Assembly: GCA_019843655.1 (NCBI GenBank)
Contig: JACDQD010000006.1
Location: 16,820,246 to 16,884,245, forward strand
Reading direction: 5' to 3'
DNA from: Lethocerus indicus
Taxonomy: Eukaryota > Arthropoda > Insecta > Hemiptera > Belostomatidae
DNA length: 64,000 nucleotides
Position numbers and translations under genes: made by a program
Shown: piece by piece, positions 1 to 14,500 of the stretch
How positions within the stretch are numbered: position 1 is the first letter of the stretch
Layout: the number at the start of each line of letters is the position of its first letter
The notes under the pieces: model-generated
What the model was told of the DNA's origin: nothing
Seen by the model: the letters and a program-made list of their open reading frames with translations, nothing else
The model's database searches: none

Positions 1-530
1 CCCTGAGCTGTAGCATACTTGTTCTTTAAGCTCAGAACATTTAGCCATCTATTTTCCAATTATGAATGAAATGTCGTTTGAATTGTCTCGATAATTGGTC
101 GGTGTTTCGGAATTCGGGAAAGGAATTAGTTATTTACTTAACTCGATGACCACTACTGAAATTCCATATTGAAATATTTACGAAAGTTAATAATTATTTC
201 TAAAGAATAATGTTGTACTTGATCGTGATGCATTTAATTTTGAATAATGAAGGAATCGTGACCGTGAAGGCAGTCTCTCGTGATGATCGTGGCCCGGAAG
301 AACATTAGACAGAGAGATCGGAAATTGACCAGCTATGTTCATCCGTTCGGCTTAATTTTCCATGAACGTGAGCGTCAGATGTCGGAAGCCTTTCAGCCGA
401 CCTGTTCCTTGGCGGGTAAATTGTGAATAATGGATTTATAATAACTCAGAGTTATTGAATACCTGTTTTGCGATCTGCGAGGGGTTGGAATACCGTAGAT
501 TCCGTGCGTTTCTCACTGGCACTGTCACTT
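1..530. other. No gene seen; probable nompC intron
   Basis: AT-rich sequence without splice-flanked open frames. Inferred to be intronic, because nompC N-terminal exons must lie upstream. Confidence 0.5.
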
Positions 531-758
531 TTTCTGTACGGCGCACCTAATACTAGCCCGCAACAAAGGTCTGCCTTACATTTTAGTATTAGCGCCTTAC
601 ATATAGCGTCACTGTCACAGTGCAGTGAGGATGCCCAAAAAGCATCCAAAGTGCCAAAGTGACTAACACCGCTACTGAGGATGACGAGCAGTCGACACCG
701 GTCTAGCAAAAGACCAAACCAGCGAAAGGAGACATAAGCACACGAAATCTACGGAACC
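531..758 (+). repeat. Interspersed repeat family A, copy 1
   Basis: Contains the hairpin TAATACTAGCCCGCAAC ... TTTTAGTATTAGCGCC, then GCAGTGAGGATGCCC, then CACCGCTACTGAGGATGACG and GGTCTAGCAAAAGACCAAAC. Shares about 200 bp with copies at 6409-6602, 14164-14310 and 44287-44520. No coding function is evident. Confidence 0.88.
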
Positions 759-3700
759 CAGAGTTATATGACCGATTTTCCCTCTTACCATCCCCTATAA
801 ACGACGTGGCCACGAGTAGGGAGACGATAATGATTCTTCTTAATAGCTACTAACCCCGCTTTCTTTCGTGATTGGCCGATATAAGAGTCGATCCTGTGTG
901 TTCCATGCGTTTAATTGCAGCCAATAAAACAGTATTACGGCACCGGCCCTCCATTCCTTCCTCGGCCGATATATGTTTTTTCGAACTTTTAATTAATTCA
1001 TATTCCTACGGCCGTTATCCGATTTGCGGACACAACAACGCGGTAGATGTTTAATTTGAATTTCTCCGCACGAAATGTACTCGAGAAGTAATATTTAATA
1101 CCGAAAACAAAAAAATATCGAGTCTGTGTTTGTTCTCGCCTTTCTTTGACTCGGTTGTTTATTTCAAGGTTCTCAAGGTTGAGACGGTCATTTAAAAGGG
1201 CTCAATAATCCGCATAAGCTACATGAAATAAAACTAACTAAATTGACGATTCGAATTAAGGAAATAATTATGACTAGATTGTTGGATATGTATAATCATT
1301 GAAGGAGACTATTTATAATGACGTTTCTGAGGGTACCACATGATAGTTTCTTTGCTAAACCGTTTTCAGGTTAATAGTCCCTTAGTAATTAATACAGCAT
1401 ACAATAGTTAATTCAATTAAAAGCCGCTTAACTACAAAAATGGTACTCAAGTAATAATTGATCGCGAGACTTGAATAAACAATAACATACTAATTACAAT
1501 AGAATTTTGGCGGAAATATGATTATAGATTTATGAACTCGTATATTGAATCATACGAACGGATATTGCATTGTAAAAATGATGTAAAGTTATGAATTAAA
1601 CTGGAGTGTACGGTCTATCCCAGAGAAATACATGATCAGACGTTGATACTAGTTTAATATAAATGTTCCAAGAGTCACAATCTTTTCACAAACCCCTCCT
1701 TAACCTTTTAACCACTGAGAATCTGACAAATAGTGGTTCCGTGCTTGTGGTTGGGCCCAACCTTGGACCTAACTCACGCTCCTCAGCCCGTAGGTATTTT
1801 ATTCTGTTTTATTTCGGGCGTTATTTTTTCTTGTTGTCCAAGTCGAATTCTCACAGTTCGGGATATCATGGACCATATTCTATTTTCTTGCGAATCGTGA
1901 TATTAGTCGCAGAATATTCCGTTCGGAATTCGGTAATTCTGTAGGCAGATAAAATAAAAAGATCTTGACCTGGCAGTTCAGTCAAAATGACTTGAGAATT
2001 CGATCAAACGTTCAGAATTACACGCAGTGGTGTGTAGGATGCCAATAGTGTCCTCTTAGAGCTGAACTGTTATTCGTGTTTGGAAGAGATGAAACAATTA
2101 TTCTTTTAAATTATGCATCGCAAACAGAATAAGAGCCGCAGTAGCGCGGCACTATGCAGATAATAATCCAAATGAGGTGAGTGGAGATACATGGTTAAAA
2201 TGGCGACACTATTAATCCTGGTGTATCCTTGAAAGCATATTTAAAATAATTTAATTGTTGTTGCCGCATTGCTTGTGGTATTTTACACGTTATCGACTAT
2301 GAAGAAACTACAATTTAAAATTTAATACTAATACGATAAGAAACGTAACTCTACTGCTGGAAATAGCATTAAAACATTCTACTGAACATTAACATAAATG
2401 TTAATCCGGATACAATACACAATGTGGCTTATGTCCCCGGCTTTGTTGCTGGCGATATGCGCCGATGGAAGGAAGGCTCGGAAGCGGAGACTTGAAGCGG
2501 GGCGACCTTGAGCTATCCCCGGGTCAACGAGGGAATAGCGTGTCATCCGGGCCACAACCTCGGCCCGCACAACTTCGTCAACCCGCTCAGGACGCTCATT
2601 CTTCCTCAATATAAATTTCTCGGGGTCCCGTTGTGTCGGAAAGAAAGGTGGTGATGTTTCGTCGGATTAAAATCAACACAAGATCAGAATTATGCTTGTT
2701 CTTCCCGGTATAACTAATCCATTTAGATTCACCGAACGTAAAAACGTATCCCATAGAGCGATAATATGATGAAAAGGAGAATTCAGTTATTTTATAAATA
2801 TTTTTTACCAAGCTTATAAAAAGTTCAATTAAAAATGTCTAAAACAATATATTCCTAAGCAAAAGAGATGGTTTTAGAACCCCCCTTCTCTAAAATACAA
2901 TAAATTATTCAAGACTTGTTTCCACTAAAATTTACAATGCTACCACAAACTGCTAGATTACAATTTCGCGTAAAAATACCGGGGGAAAAGTAATTTAGCG
3001 ATTTTCATCATTCGCCCGGCTCGTAGGAAGGACGAGGCAAAGCACTTAAATGAGTATTATACAGTAGTAAGAGAGAAATAGAGGAGAGTTGAGGATACGA
3101 GAAATGAGGGAGAGAAAAGGAAGAAAAGCCGGGCGGAATTGGAAGAGATTGATGGCATGACAACTGCCCCCATCAAACTATAACACGCGATTCATACAGC
3201 CGACCCATAAACGAATCGCCGATACACATAAAATAGGATTGCACACACTCTCGCCCAAATAAGTGCATGCATTTATTGATTCCTCCATAACAATTAGAAA
3301 ACAACAACGATAATGATTTGAGAACAAATCGCAATAAACAAACCCCAAAACACATTCGAAATAATCTAAAAAAACAATTAAAGTAGCCGTTATTAGTTAG
3401 TTTTGTTAAGAATAAAATTAATAGAGAAGTATAAATTCGTCTCATTAAATCCAGCCGTGTGTCTTACCACAATAATGTTCCAGAAAATTAACTTTTAATT
3501 AGTAATGGAGTTGAATCATCCAACGTTAATCAGGTATTGTTATACGTATACATTACATAATTTTACGAAATCTCTAACCTCTCTCTTTACGTAACTCATG
3601 TCACATGTCTGTTGTGAAATTAATATGACAGTGTCAGCATTTTTCGTTATTTTAATTTGGTATGCGCAATGAATCCTTTCACTCCCTATCAAAAATGAGA

Positions 3701-5457
3701 GACATTACCGTTATTATAACATACACATTGTAACCTTAATTTTCTCAATATATAATAAGATATGTACCTTATCCGCGTTTCTATAATTACAGATTTACTT
3801 AAATTATGAAATTTATACATTTTACTTTTCAGAATTAATTTCTCACAATCGTAATTCCGGATTTGAATGATACTACATGATGCAAGTATTCATTTTGTCC
3901 TGTTTATAAATACGATTAGACTGGAATTTTCAAAGATAATATGTTACTGGTCTCCAAAGTAGAATTGAAGAAAATAATGCTACTTTAATACTGATGCTAA
4001 TTTAACTGAAGGCGGATTGAATTCCGTTTGAAAAGTTAAAATTTTTATTACTCGTGTAACGTAATTGGCCCAAGGCCGTACTGATGATCCGCTCGCAGTA
4101 ACCGCATTGCGAAAATGAGCAGGGTAACTGGGCCTCGGTAACGGGTTAAACAAGAACGGTAAAAATGTCTATCCTGCAGTGGCCCAATTAGAATCATGAC
4201 AATCGTCTTCCATCTTTCTGGGGGTCGGAAACATATGAAAAAACAACTAATAATTGTGCGACCATTTCATAAAAGAAACTACCAATGGAATATTTTGCAT
4301 AGGAACATCTATTAAATAACGTTAGAATATCATTTATAATCATATTTTCCGAATACAATCATACAAATAACGCAGGCAAAGACCTATATCCGAAGCTCAA
4401 AATGTAATATATTGAATAGGAATTTAGGAAAGGATGGATAAAGACATATTATTATAATTTGAAGGATATTTTATTAAATATCTAGTATACAAACCTGTAA
4501 ATATGTTTTACCTTGATTAGGACACTAAATGACAAAATGTGAATTAAAATAGTTTTTCTCTTTCACATTGTAAGTTGAATTTTCATGTTGTCATTGAAAG
4601 GCCAACACGGAAAAATTAATAAACGTCGAATGAGTTCAATAATATTATATCTGAGTAAATGAGTGGATTTAGAGCCAAGGGAGGCCTCCCGTGCCGAGTG
4701 TGGGTGGGACTAACCGTGCTGCAATTGGTGCGTGATCATCCCTTCAAAACCACAAACCCGCTCTCTATCTTGATACAAGTTCAAATTAAACTTCATTACA
4801 AAGTGTTAAACGAGTTGCTCCACGACTGTGTTATTAATACGCCGCTTCTCTTCCCCCAACACAAACCAACTTGTCGTGCGAAACAACACTTGCTGAATTG
4901 TGTCTCATTGCACCCGGTTGAGTAATGCATGCCATTTGTACTGCGGAAATGTTCAAAGTTTCGCCGCTTCTTGATCACCAATTATTATACGAGAAGGGAC
5001 ACATTATTCTAAATTATTTGGAAACTGCGGTTTCCACTTATAATATTGCTCATTTCAGCATCCAAAAATCCCTCTATACACGCCAAGAATCTTTGAATAC
5101 ACGCTACCCGATAATGCTTTACAAAAACGTTCCTTTACTTGAATATTTACTTACGATAACTTTCCACAACAAATTCTGTTGACTTATGATTTACACAATA
5201 AAGACATGTCGTACTAGTACTAAGGCTGGCCAAGCATATATTTTTTAATGGGGAAAATAATATTAGATATTATTACATAAATAATGATGGAATGCTTGAA
5301 TCCCGTACAAAAAAAATTAGAAAATCTGACCAAATGTACAACTTCCTAGTTTTCAGAGACAAATTATGATCGTGAAACTGAGCTATTTCTGTGAATTATA
5401 ATGATAGTGATTAACGTTTAATTCTTTTACGATACAATTGATTAATTGCTATTGCAG
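759..5457. other. Probable nompC intron, no exon found
   Basis: Searched by eye in + frames for the NompC N-terminal ankyrin motif (TGMTPLMYA-like) and found none. A GC-richer patch at 2430-2600 has no convincing frame. The region 3.2-4.6 kb is very AT-rich. Confidence 0.5.
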
Positions 5458-5559
5458 GACAACTACAATGCTCTGCACATCGCTGCCATGTACTCAAGAG
5501 AAGACGTCGTCAAAGCTCTTTTGGGGAAGAAAGGGGTCGACGTGTACGCTCCAGGAGGA
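5458..5559 (+). CDS. nompC: nompC exon, ankyrin region (partial-protein residues 1-34)
   Basis: Begins after ATTGCAG and ends at GTAAGT, phase 0 to 0. It encodes DNYNALHIAAMYSREDVV and on to APGG, the ankyrin helix pair that in Drosophila follows the N-terminal region. Its upstream partner exon was not found between 1 and 5457. Confidence 0.9.
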
Positions 5560-8500
5560 GTAAGTTACCAATACTATTTACGTAGAATATACACTAATTA
5601 TAATAATTAATTACAATTAATGAAATTCTTTAATTCCATTCTTGAATGAACATAGACGCTTAAGAGTATATCGAATATTCATAATCCATCAAGGTAGACG
5701 CTAAGGGTAAATATGGTCACTTTGAAGTAATCCAAAGCGACAATTTAGTGTGCCCAATAATCTATTATATTTACGAGTTGTAATTTTGTGTGCGTAAGGC
5801 GAAGCAACAGACTGCAGTACATCTGGTGGCAAGCCGGCAAACTGGAACGGCGACCAGTATACTGAGAGCGCTACTAGCCAACGCGGGAAGGGACATCAGA
5901 ACTAGCAGAGACGCGGTAAGCTCTGCCATCTGGTAGCCTCAGTTTGACTTACCTCCACACAGACACCTTATCTACCACTGTTAACTTTATGTTTACACAC
6001 CTAGTTTCAATTTATTATTATATAATTTATTTCAAATTATTATCATCCTTTTCAAATGTTGCAACTTGATCATCCCGCAGAAGCAACTAGTATTGATGGT
6101 CAGTTAATGACATGTTTTATACTTTTTTTAAAGCATCGAACTGAACTAGCAAACTGACACATTTTTAGAAATGTTCATTTGAAATGTTACATTAATTTTA
6201 TTTCAACGGACATTTCACATTCAGCCTCTGAATCTTAAAATCTCGATTGCATACCCAATTTCAGGCATTTTTTTCAGTGCATGGTTTCCACTTACTTAAA
6301 TGTTATACTACTTAATTTATTCAATGATATATAAGTGTTCCGCCTGTGCAATAACTTCTAAATAAATACATTTCTATGAAACGCTTAGAATTCAATTAAA
6401 ATACGGTAGGTTTGGTTTGGTCTTTTGCTAGACCGATTTCGCCTGCTCGCCATCTTCAGTAGCGGTGTTAGTCACTTTGGTACCTTAGATGTTTTTCGGG
6501 CATCCCCACTGCACTACCACCGTCAATTGTACTGTAAGGCGCTAATACTAAAATGTAAGAGGAACCTTTGTTTCGGGCTAGTATTAGGTGCGCCGTACTA
6601 TTGAAACTAGTAGCGCGAAGAAGTGTTACATAAAAATGCTTAATAAATATTTTTTATAAACGCACTTTTTATATTTTTATAAGAAAATGATAAACAGGCC
6701 GAAAATCGCGTTCATATACGCTTAAATTATCGTTTTTAACTAAAGTTCGTTCGGTGAACGAGCACCGCGACGCTAGCGCCCCCTGAGGGTAGCGCGGGGA
6801 TGCACTAAACTAAAGTTCGTTGGATTCGCGAGCACCGCGACGCTAGCGCCCCCCTGGGGGTGGCGCGGGGATGCACTTAACTAAAGTTCGTTCGGTGCAC
6901 GAGCACCGTGACGCTAGCGCCCCCTGAGGGTGGCGCGGGAATGTACTAAACTAAAGTTCGTTGGATTCGCGAGCACCGCGACGCTAGCGCCCCCCTGGGG
7001 GTGGCGCGGGGATGCACTTAACTAAAGTTCGTTCGGTGCACGAGCACTGTGACGCTAGCGCCCCCCTGAGGGTGGCGCGGGAATGTACTAAACTAAAGTT
7101 CGTTGGATTCGCGAGCACCGCAACGCTAGCGCCCCCCTGGGGGTGGCGCGGGAATGCACTTAACTAAAGTTCGTTCGGTGCACGAGCACCGCGACGCTAG
7201 CGCTCCCCTGAGGGTGGGGCGGGGATGTACTGAAGTTCGTTGGATTCACGAGCACCGCGATGCTAGCATCCCCCAGAAGGTGGCGTGGGGATGCACTTAA
7301 ATGAATTTCGACATATTAATGATTGAAAAAATTTCACTGAAAAATTATTTTAATTAAATTTCACAGTGGACTCAAAAATTGAACCAAGGCAGCAGAAATA
7401 TTTTGAAATAAATTACTTTAATTACATCATTTCCATGTAAATTGTTTTTATGTTTTGCTCAATAACAAAATAAGTTCTTGTTTCATTTTCATTTTTATTT
7501 TTATTTTATTTAAAAATTGTTACATTTTTATTCTCACAAATGATTTTCTACCTTGCTAAGGTGGAGATCAGACATAAATAAAACACAACACTTTCAATAC
7601 GCAACCCAAACAATATTCAATAATAAATACTTCTAAAAACGGCCCCCATATATGGACAATACCTCAACACCCAACAAAAAATTATGAACATAAAAGACAT
7701 ATTTAAAGGTATGGTTGCCAATATAAATTCTTTCTGATGTTTCTGTGTAAAGTCGGACGTTTTATTAATTCGGAATTGAAATAAATAAAGCTGTATTTTG
7801 GAAGATGTGGTTTCGCAAAAAAACACGATAAATAGAGAATAAAAAAAAGATAGAAGTCAGAAAGGATGATATGAACGTAGTTTTAGTAGTATTTCGCGTG
7901 TTGATTTCACCTATATAGGGAGCTCGTCTTCCATCGCTCGGTCCCACGACCGCCGATCCAATAACGCCGACTTCGAATAAGCTTCGATTTGCCCACCCGA
8001 CTCACCGAACAATTTTTTTCTGGGGCAAAAAACAACCAACATCGCATTTATATACCAACTTAGCTACTGCTGAAAACACCGGCATTGTACTCGTCAACAG
8101 TTGAAAACTGTCACAGAAATATAAGCAAGTACAAAGTGTAAAAAATTAGATTAGACAGGCGTATCACGCTTACAAAACAGTAAGAGGACAAACGTTATCG
8201 TACTTGCAATCGTACCATTTTTATTTAAGACTATTGTCATTCAATATATGGGAAATAAATTGGTGTAGAAAACGCTACAGTTAATTCAAATAACAATTCA
8301 CAAAACAATAATACATAATATAATAATACAATATATGTTCCTCTGCTCGAGTTTTTATATGCCCTCCTGTAACAAAGAGCCTATTCCTTCGTTTTGCAAT
8401 AATTGAATTTTGTTAAATCCTCGAAATTTATTGTCAGACACTCTATTAATTAGCGTTCATTATTATTTTCATAACAGCAGCTCAAAACCAGCAGATCTAA

Positions 8501-11500
8501 CATGTTTCTTGAACATCTATTCAATAAGAAAAACCACGCGCGGAAATAAGGATATTGCGTAATTTTTCACAGCACTATGGTCAGACCTCTGCCTCCTGCA
8601 AATCATAAACTCTTTCTGCGCAGTGGGAAACCTTTTTTTCTTTATTGGGAAAGAGGACCCGCTTATAAGGAATCGCAAATACAATCTCTGTATTATGTTA
8701 TATAAGGAGATGGAGGAGGAGGAGGAGGAGGAGTATTGGGCCATTTATGATTTCAGGTTATCACGCAACCCACTCCACCTCCGTACCGACTGGCTATTGC
8801 CTTCTGAGAAAAATCCATTACTGGGGACACCTATTTTACAAAATATTACACGCAGCTCAATAATTACGGTAATATTTCCAGCGATTTATCATAATTTGAG
8901 CGCAAGGGCTCAATTTGTTACGGCTCAACGTCCTTCAGATACAAATAGTTATATTATTTAATTGCTGACGATGAAAAATAAATTTCTTTTCATAGTGTGC
9001 ACTCGGTAATTTAGAACCTTCTTAAGGGCAAGCGTGGAAGTGCAGCAGCGTACTTCTTAAAATTTCGTCACATCACGTCAACTTTACAAAATTTTAATGC
9101 AATTAATTTTAATGCAAAACTGTGCTATCGTTTTCTTCCAACAGTATAGAACATGAAACCGTTCTAAAATTGAGTATAAACCCCAGAATTTTTCGACGAT
9201 ACCCAATCATATTATTGGCTGACAAATCATATGTAATTTTAATTGAATGCATATCATTACGGCCAGTTCGCTATTTGCATAACATCATTAAAGGTGATTT
9301 GTGAATTGATCGGAATTGTTTATCGCAGCAAAGTTTATTGGATATACCTAATCGTTTGGCGTTTAAATGAATAAAACTGATTGTTATGAAAAATGAAACG
9401 GATACTAGAAAATGTTGCTGGACTTGCCGTAAGATTTTTTTGTACGGGATACCTTTTTCTCTGCCCGGTCGGCCCGTTCAGTATGTTCAGAGTCGGACAA
9501 CTTTTACGACTGTTTGTCATGCCTCACCGCCTATCTATCTCTCTTACCCAACTCTCGATAGGAGGGCCCTTCATGTGTTGGCCCAACTAACGTTTCTACT
9601 CAACGCCAACAGATTTGGTGGCCGCCATGTCTAGCCGGCGGTAAATTCACGGAAAACACGGAGTAAATATCTGATCGGGAAACCGGAAATAAAAATACAG
9701 AAAAAAATGCACTCAAAAACTTCGATAACTAATATTTCTATACAAAAGCACACCGATTTAATCTTATGTTATGACATGAATTCATATTTATTCCCTTAAT
9801 ATATGTTACAGTATTTATACCCATCACATATAATATGAATTAAACGTACCCTGAAACTTCTAAAGCTTCTGTTCCCCAGCGTGATCTCAATTTTATAACT
9901 AATAGTGTTCCTCGGGTGTCTAACGAGCAATAGATCGATTCTTAAACGTTATAAATCTTACCACACGTATAATTTACCGCATCCTCCCTCCTATTTGTTT
10001 CTACGTCATTATTAGATAATTATGTATATGTTAACATTAAGGTTAGGAACTACTACGATAATAAAAAGACGTAACCGCCGTAACTACAGGTGAGTCAGGC
10101 TAGAGGATTTATTAAATTAAGCGGTTATTGATGTTTGTAAGGAATTACAATCGGTATGACAAAAAATAAACAGTTAAAATGCTATTTACATTGAAATTCA
10201 TTTCAAATAGTAACACATGGTAAAGGGGATATACAGTTAAGTGAAAGATAATCAATTTAATACAGTATTATGTAAGAAGACGTGCAACAGAGGTCCTCGC
10301 AACAACAATTTAACGGAGGTTAAATAACGATAATACGAAACCGATAACGGAATTGAATCGTCTTGAGGACGGGGGATCAAATATATTTTATAGTCGTAAC
10401 GTTAAAGGGAAGGGGGTTGAAAAACTGGGTAGGGGTCGAGGAGAAAGGAGTACCGCATAGTGAAGGGAAATGAGAATAAATGTCGGGCTAAAGCTGAGCG
10501 GTGGCGGTGGCGGCGGTGCTCGTGCCAGTGTCTGTCGCTCTCCGCCGAATATAGCGTTTTGCACACACAGCCCCAGCCCAGCCAATAGCGGGGCCCGGCG
10601 GCGGCCACGGCGGAGGGGGACGGGGGGGGGAAGGGGGAGGAGAAAGAGAAATGTAGTGACAGGAGCGGGCGGCCTCTCTACCGTTCTCTAATTCTCAGTC
10701 GCCGGCCGTCCTCCCCTATGATAGGTTCCCTCCTCGGCCACTGCCGCGTCCCGCTGCGTCCTCTCCGCCCGGTGACGGGGGCCGTCACCCGCCCGCTCCG
10801 CACGCCCTAGCCAACACATGGTCGTCCCTCTCAGATGAGGCTCCGAGTATCCCTCCGGGCGGGTGGGAAACCGGCGAACGACGGATCGATGCGAGGACCC
10901 CGGGGGTCCGGACCCGGATCGAGGGGTCGGCGGGGCCCGGGCTAGCACCGCTGCCGCTCGGAGCCGAGGACGATGGTCTAAGCTGAAGATGCCGCCCAAC
11001 CAGTTGTCGGTGTTGGCCTCCGAGCGCTACTCAGGCACGGACGGGCCGATGAGGTCGGGGGGCGGGGCCGCCACCCCCGGGGGCGGAGGGCCCGGCCTCC
11101 CCCCGGCCCCCGCCCCCGTCCCGGACTTCATCCTCCGTAACAAACTGCAGGCCGCCATACCGCCCCGTAAAACTTACCTGGCCGAAAACGCGCTCGTAGT
11201 CAACCCTTTCGATACCGTTTTGCAGAGGGGGAAGATCCCGTTGCTGCTGGCCGTCGAGGCCGGCAACCAGTCCATGTGCCGGGAGCTCCTCTCCCAGTCG
11301 GCGGTCGACCAACTGAAAGCTACCACCGACAACGGCGACACCGCCATACACCTAGCCGCCAGAAAGAGGGACATAGACATGGTCAGAATACTCGTAGACT
11401 ACGGAGCCAACGTAGACGGCCAGAACGTAAGTCGCATTATTTATAATAACCTGACTGTCCCGATTGAAAATAAAGTGTCACTAACGAATGCTCAGTACGC

Positions 11501-14500
11501 ATATATAATACCTAAAGATTGTTCCAATTTTGTTTAGAATATTATTGGCCCTTATTATGTGTCCCGTATCGATTCGTTTGGGCGCCGTAAATGTACTCTT
11601 ATCTTACAGTAAAAACGTGGTACCTCACGTATACATAACATTCTATACTAATATATTTCGTTATTATACTTTCAATGTATGATTCGGGAATTAAATGAAA
11701 GCCCGCCTGCGGCAGAACTCAAGTTAGTTTGTTTCACGATCATTAACGAATGCAACTGGAAAATTGTCTTATATAATGGCAGAGTAATAGAAAGTATGTA
11801 AATAGAAAAATACGAGTATGTATACTTCTAGGGGGACGGACAAACAGCTTTACATATAGCGTCGGCTGAAGGGGATGAATCTTTGGTCAAGTATTTCTAC
11901 GGCGTCCGAGCAAACGCATCCATTGCCGACCACCAAGGTATCTCAATTCTATAATGATTACTTAATATAAATTGTATATTCATTCTGTTTACTTCTTCTC
12001 AATAGTTTCTTTATTACTTTCATGAATCACAAATATTACTTAAATATTGGAATACTGTTTACATCATCGACAATCAGAGGAGTGTTTACAGTACTTAACA
12101 AGGTTTTTTAAGATTAGTATAATGATTTTTTAAGTTAATTACTGAGAAGGAACATTCAGTGGTAATGAAAAACCTGGAAAAACTTGGAATTGTTTCATTA
12201 AGAGACATGAACACTGATTTATTGTAGTTTTCAAACTAAATTATTACCGAAGTTATGCAACTATTGCAGTTATCATTGCTGAACTAATTCTAAATTATGA
12301 AAAAACATATCAGACCGAACTCCGATGCATCTGGCGGCGGAAAACGGCCATGCCTCGATCATCGAACTGCTGGCTGACAAGTTCAAAGCCTCGATATTCG
12401 AGAGGACCAAAGACGGTAGCACTCTGATGCACATAGCCTCGCTCAATGGACACGCCGAGTGCGCAATGATGCTGTTCAAGAAGGGCGTCTACCTCCACAT
12501 GCCAAATAAGGTTAAAAGACTAAACATCATTTATTTATTTGGAGAATAATTAATTGTCCAATTACTCAATTTCTAAATAAACCAAATGTTTGTTTATAAC
12601 CATTTTTACTATATTTTGAGTAATACAACAGGCAAATAAATCAATATTACCGATATCAAATGTTGTAGAAAGGTGCAAGGAGTATACACACGGCAGCGAG
12701 GTACGGCCACGTTGGAATTATTAACACACTCTTGCAGAAAGGAGAACATGTCGACGTCACAACCAGCGTAAGCTCAATGCCATTCGAATTCAAATAATAG
12801 ATTACGGAGTTTATGGGTAATAACTAATTAACTCGTATATTTAGGACAACTACACTCCCCTCCACATAGCCGTCGAATCAGCCAAGCCGTTAGTCGTAGA
12901 AACTTTACTGGGTAACGGTGCCGACGTTCACGTTAGAGGTAAGGACTGGGGATATTATATGAATGGTTTAAGTACAGAATTTTTATGGACCATCCTTTCT
13001 ACCTATATAAACGATTCGATTACAATTCAGTAGAAATTAATTTAAATTAACTCTCAGACTATTACTCGGTCTCGGAATCGCCATAAAAACGGATGTGCAG
13101 AAATGGCATCCTTTAGGAACACTAGTTAAGGATAAGGATGGTAGGGGATTAGGTGTGTCAAAAAATAGTGAATTTCTGGAGTTCATCGAATGAACTGCAT
13201 TATAAATAAGAACTGAATGACCTCCCTACTGTGTTATTTGACTTACCTCTCATATAGTGTTATAATGTTATTTACCTCCAAGGAGCACATTATTTGATTA
13301 TTTTCCTGTTTGTTGTCCACGTGAAGGCGGATCGATGCACGAGACGCCTCTTCACATCGCGGCCCGCGTGAAAGAGGGGGACAAGTGCGCTCTGATGCTG
13401 CTGAAGTCGGGTGCGGCCCCGAACCTCTGCACTGACGACGGACAGACTTCGGTCCACGTGGCCGCCAAACACGGCAATTTGAGCACTCTCATTCTACTGC
13501 TCGACGACCACGGAGACCCACTCTGCAAGTCAAAAGTAAGCGCCAATACGAAGACAACTGTTCACCTAACACTAGTCTTAATTTTCATATTTTAATAATC
13601 ATGTTCCGGTTCATAATTCAATACGTTACTAGCTGACAGAACTTAAACTCGCCAGCTATAATAGTGACCACAAATTATATCTTCTTAAAACATGCGGTCA
13701 TCTCCTTTTGCCTTATCCCATTTTTCCACCCTTTCTAAAATCATCACAGTTACAAATGTATCACAGTTACTTGTTTAAAAACTGATTTAGAACCTAGATA
13801 TAGGCTTTTTACAAAATTAAAATTTTCAATGTATTTCCAATCGCTGTGTAACCATCATTAGGGTTGTGTATTTTGGAAAAATCTGGGCAAACACATATCA
13901 ATATTTTATTTTCAAAAATTAATTTCAACGGATGCACTACTCACACTAACACAGTGGTATTGATCACAGAATAAGACTGTGTGATTGAATTTAGTTCTCT
14001 AGTTGCCTAATCATTTTATATTATTTAAGAAATTTCTATTGACAGTAAATAAAATCTAATTTTATTCTGGTAGAATGAACTCCTCCCCTCAACTCAAATA
14101 AGTCAAACATAATTTCCCAATAACACAATAACAAGTTGTATATATACAACTGACAAACACCACAGTACAAGTGACAGTGCAGTGAGGATGCCCGAAAAAC
14201 ATCCAAAGTGCTAACAGTGACTAACACCGCTACTGAAGATGGCGAGCAGCCGAAACCGGTCTAGGAAAAGACCAAACCAGCGAGAGGAGACAGAAACACC
14301 ACAAACCTACGAAAATCTAATAAGTTTCAGTTGAAGTGTAGATTCAGTGTCTCGCTTATATTCATTTCACTTCAATTCTTCACCGCTCCACCAGCAGAAG
14401 GAGGCAATAATCACATTGTAAACATTCGACAGGTTGGGGAAACACCGCTGCACTTGGCCAGCAGGAACTGTCACGCTGAGGTTGTCAGGTACCTGATACA

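Noticed and set aside
452..709. - strand frame of 85 codons near the left end
   Set aside because: It lies over repeat family A copy 1; the other family copies do not keep the frame.
6738..7301. CRISPR-like array
   Set aside because: Units are contiguous with no unique spacers, in an animal genome; it is a tandem satellite.
10863..10988. Extension of the short nompC form to an upstream GTG
   Set aside because: Not an ATG; the ATG at 10989 has a good context and is the first in frame.
10388..10999. Several overlapping frames on both strands in the CpG island upstream of 10989
   Set aside because: Stop codons are rare in GC-rich DNA; compositions are Pro/Arg-rich with no known motif, and the region fits promoter and 5' UTR.
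11031..11351. - strand frames opposite the short-form exon
   Set aside because: Antisense shadow of a coding, GC-rich exon.
14331..14432. Upstream extension of the nompC exon at 14433
   Set aside because: Alignment to Drosophila needs the exon to start at VGETPLH, and CGACAG is an acceptable acceptor there.
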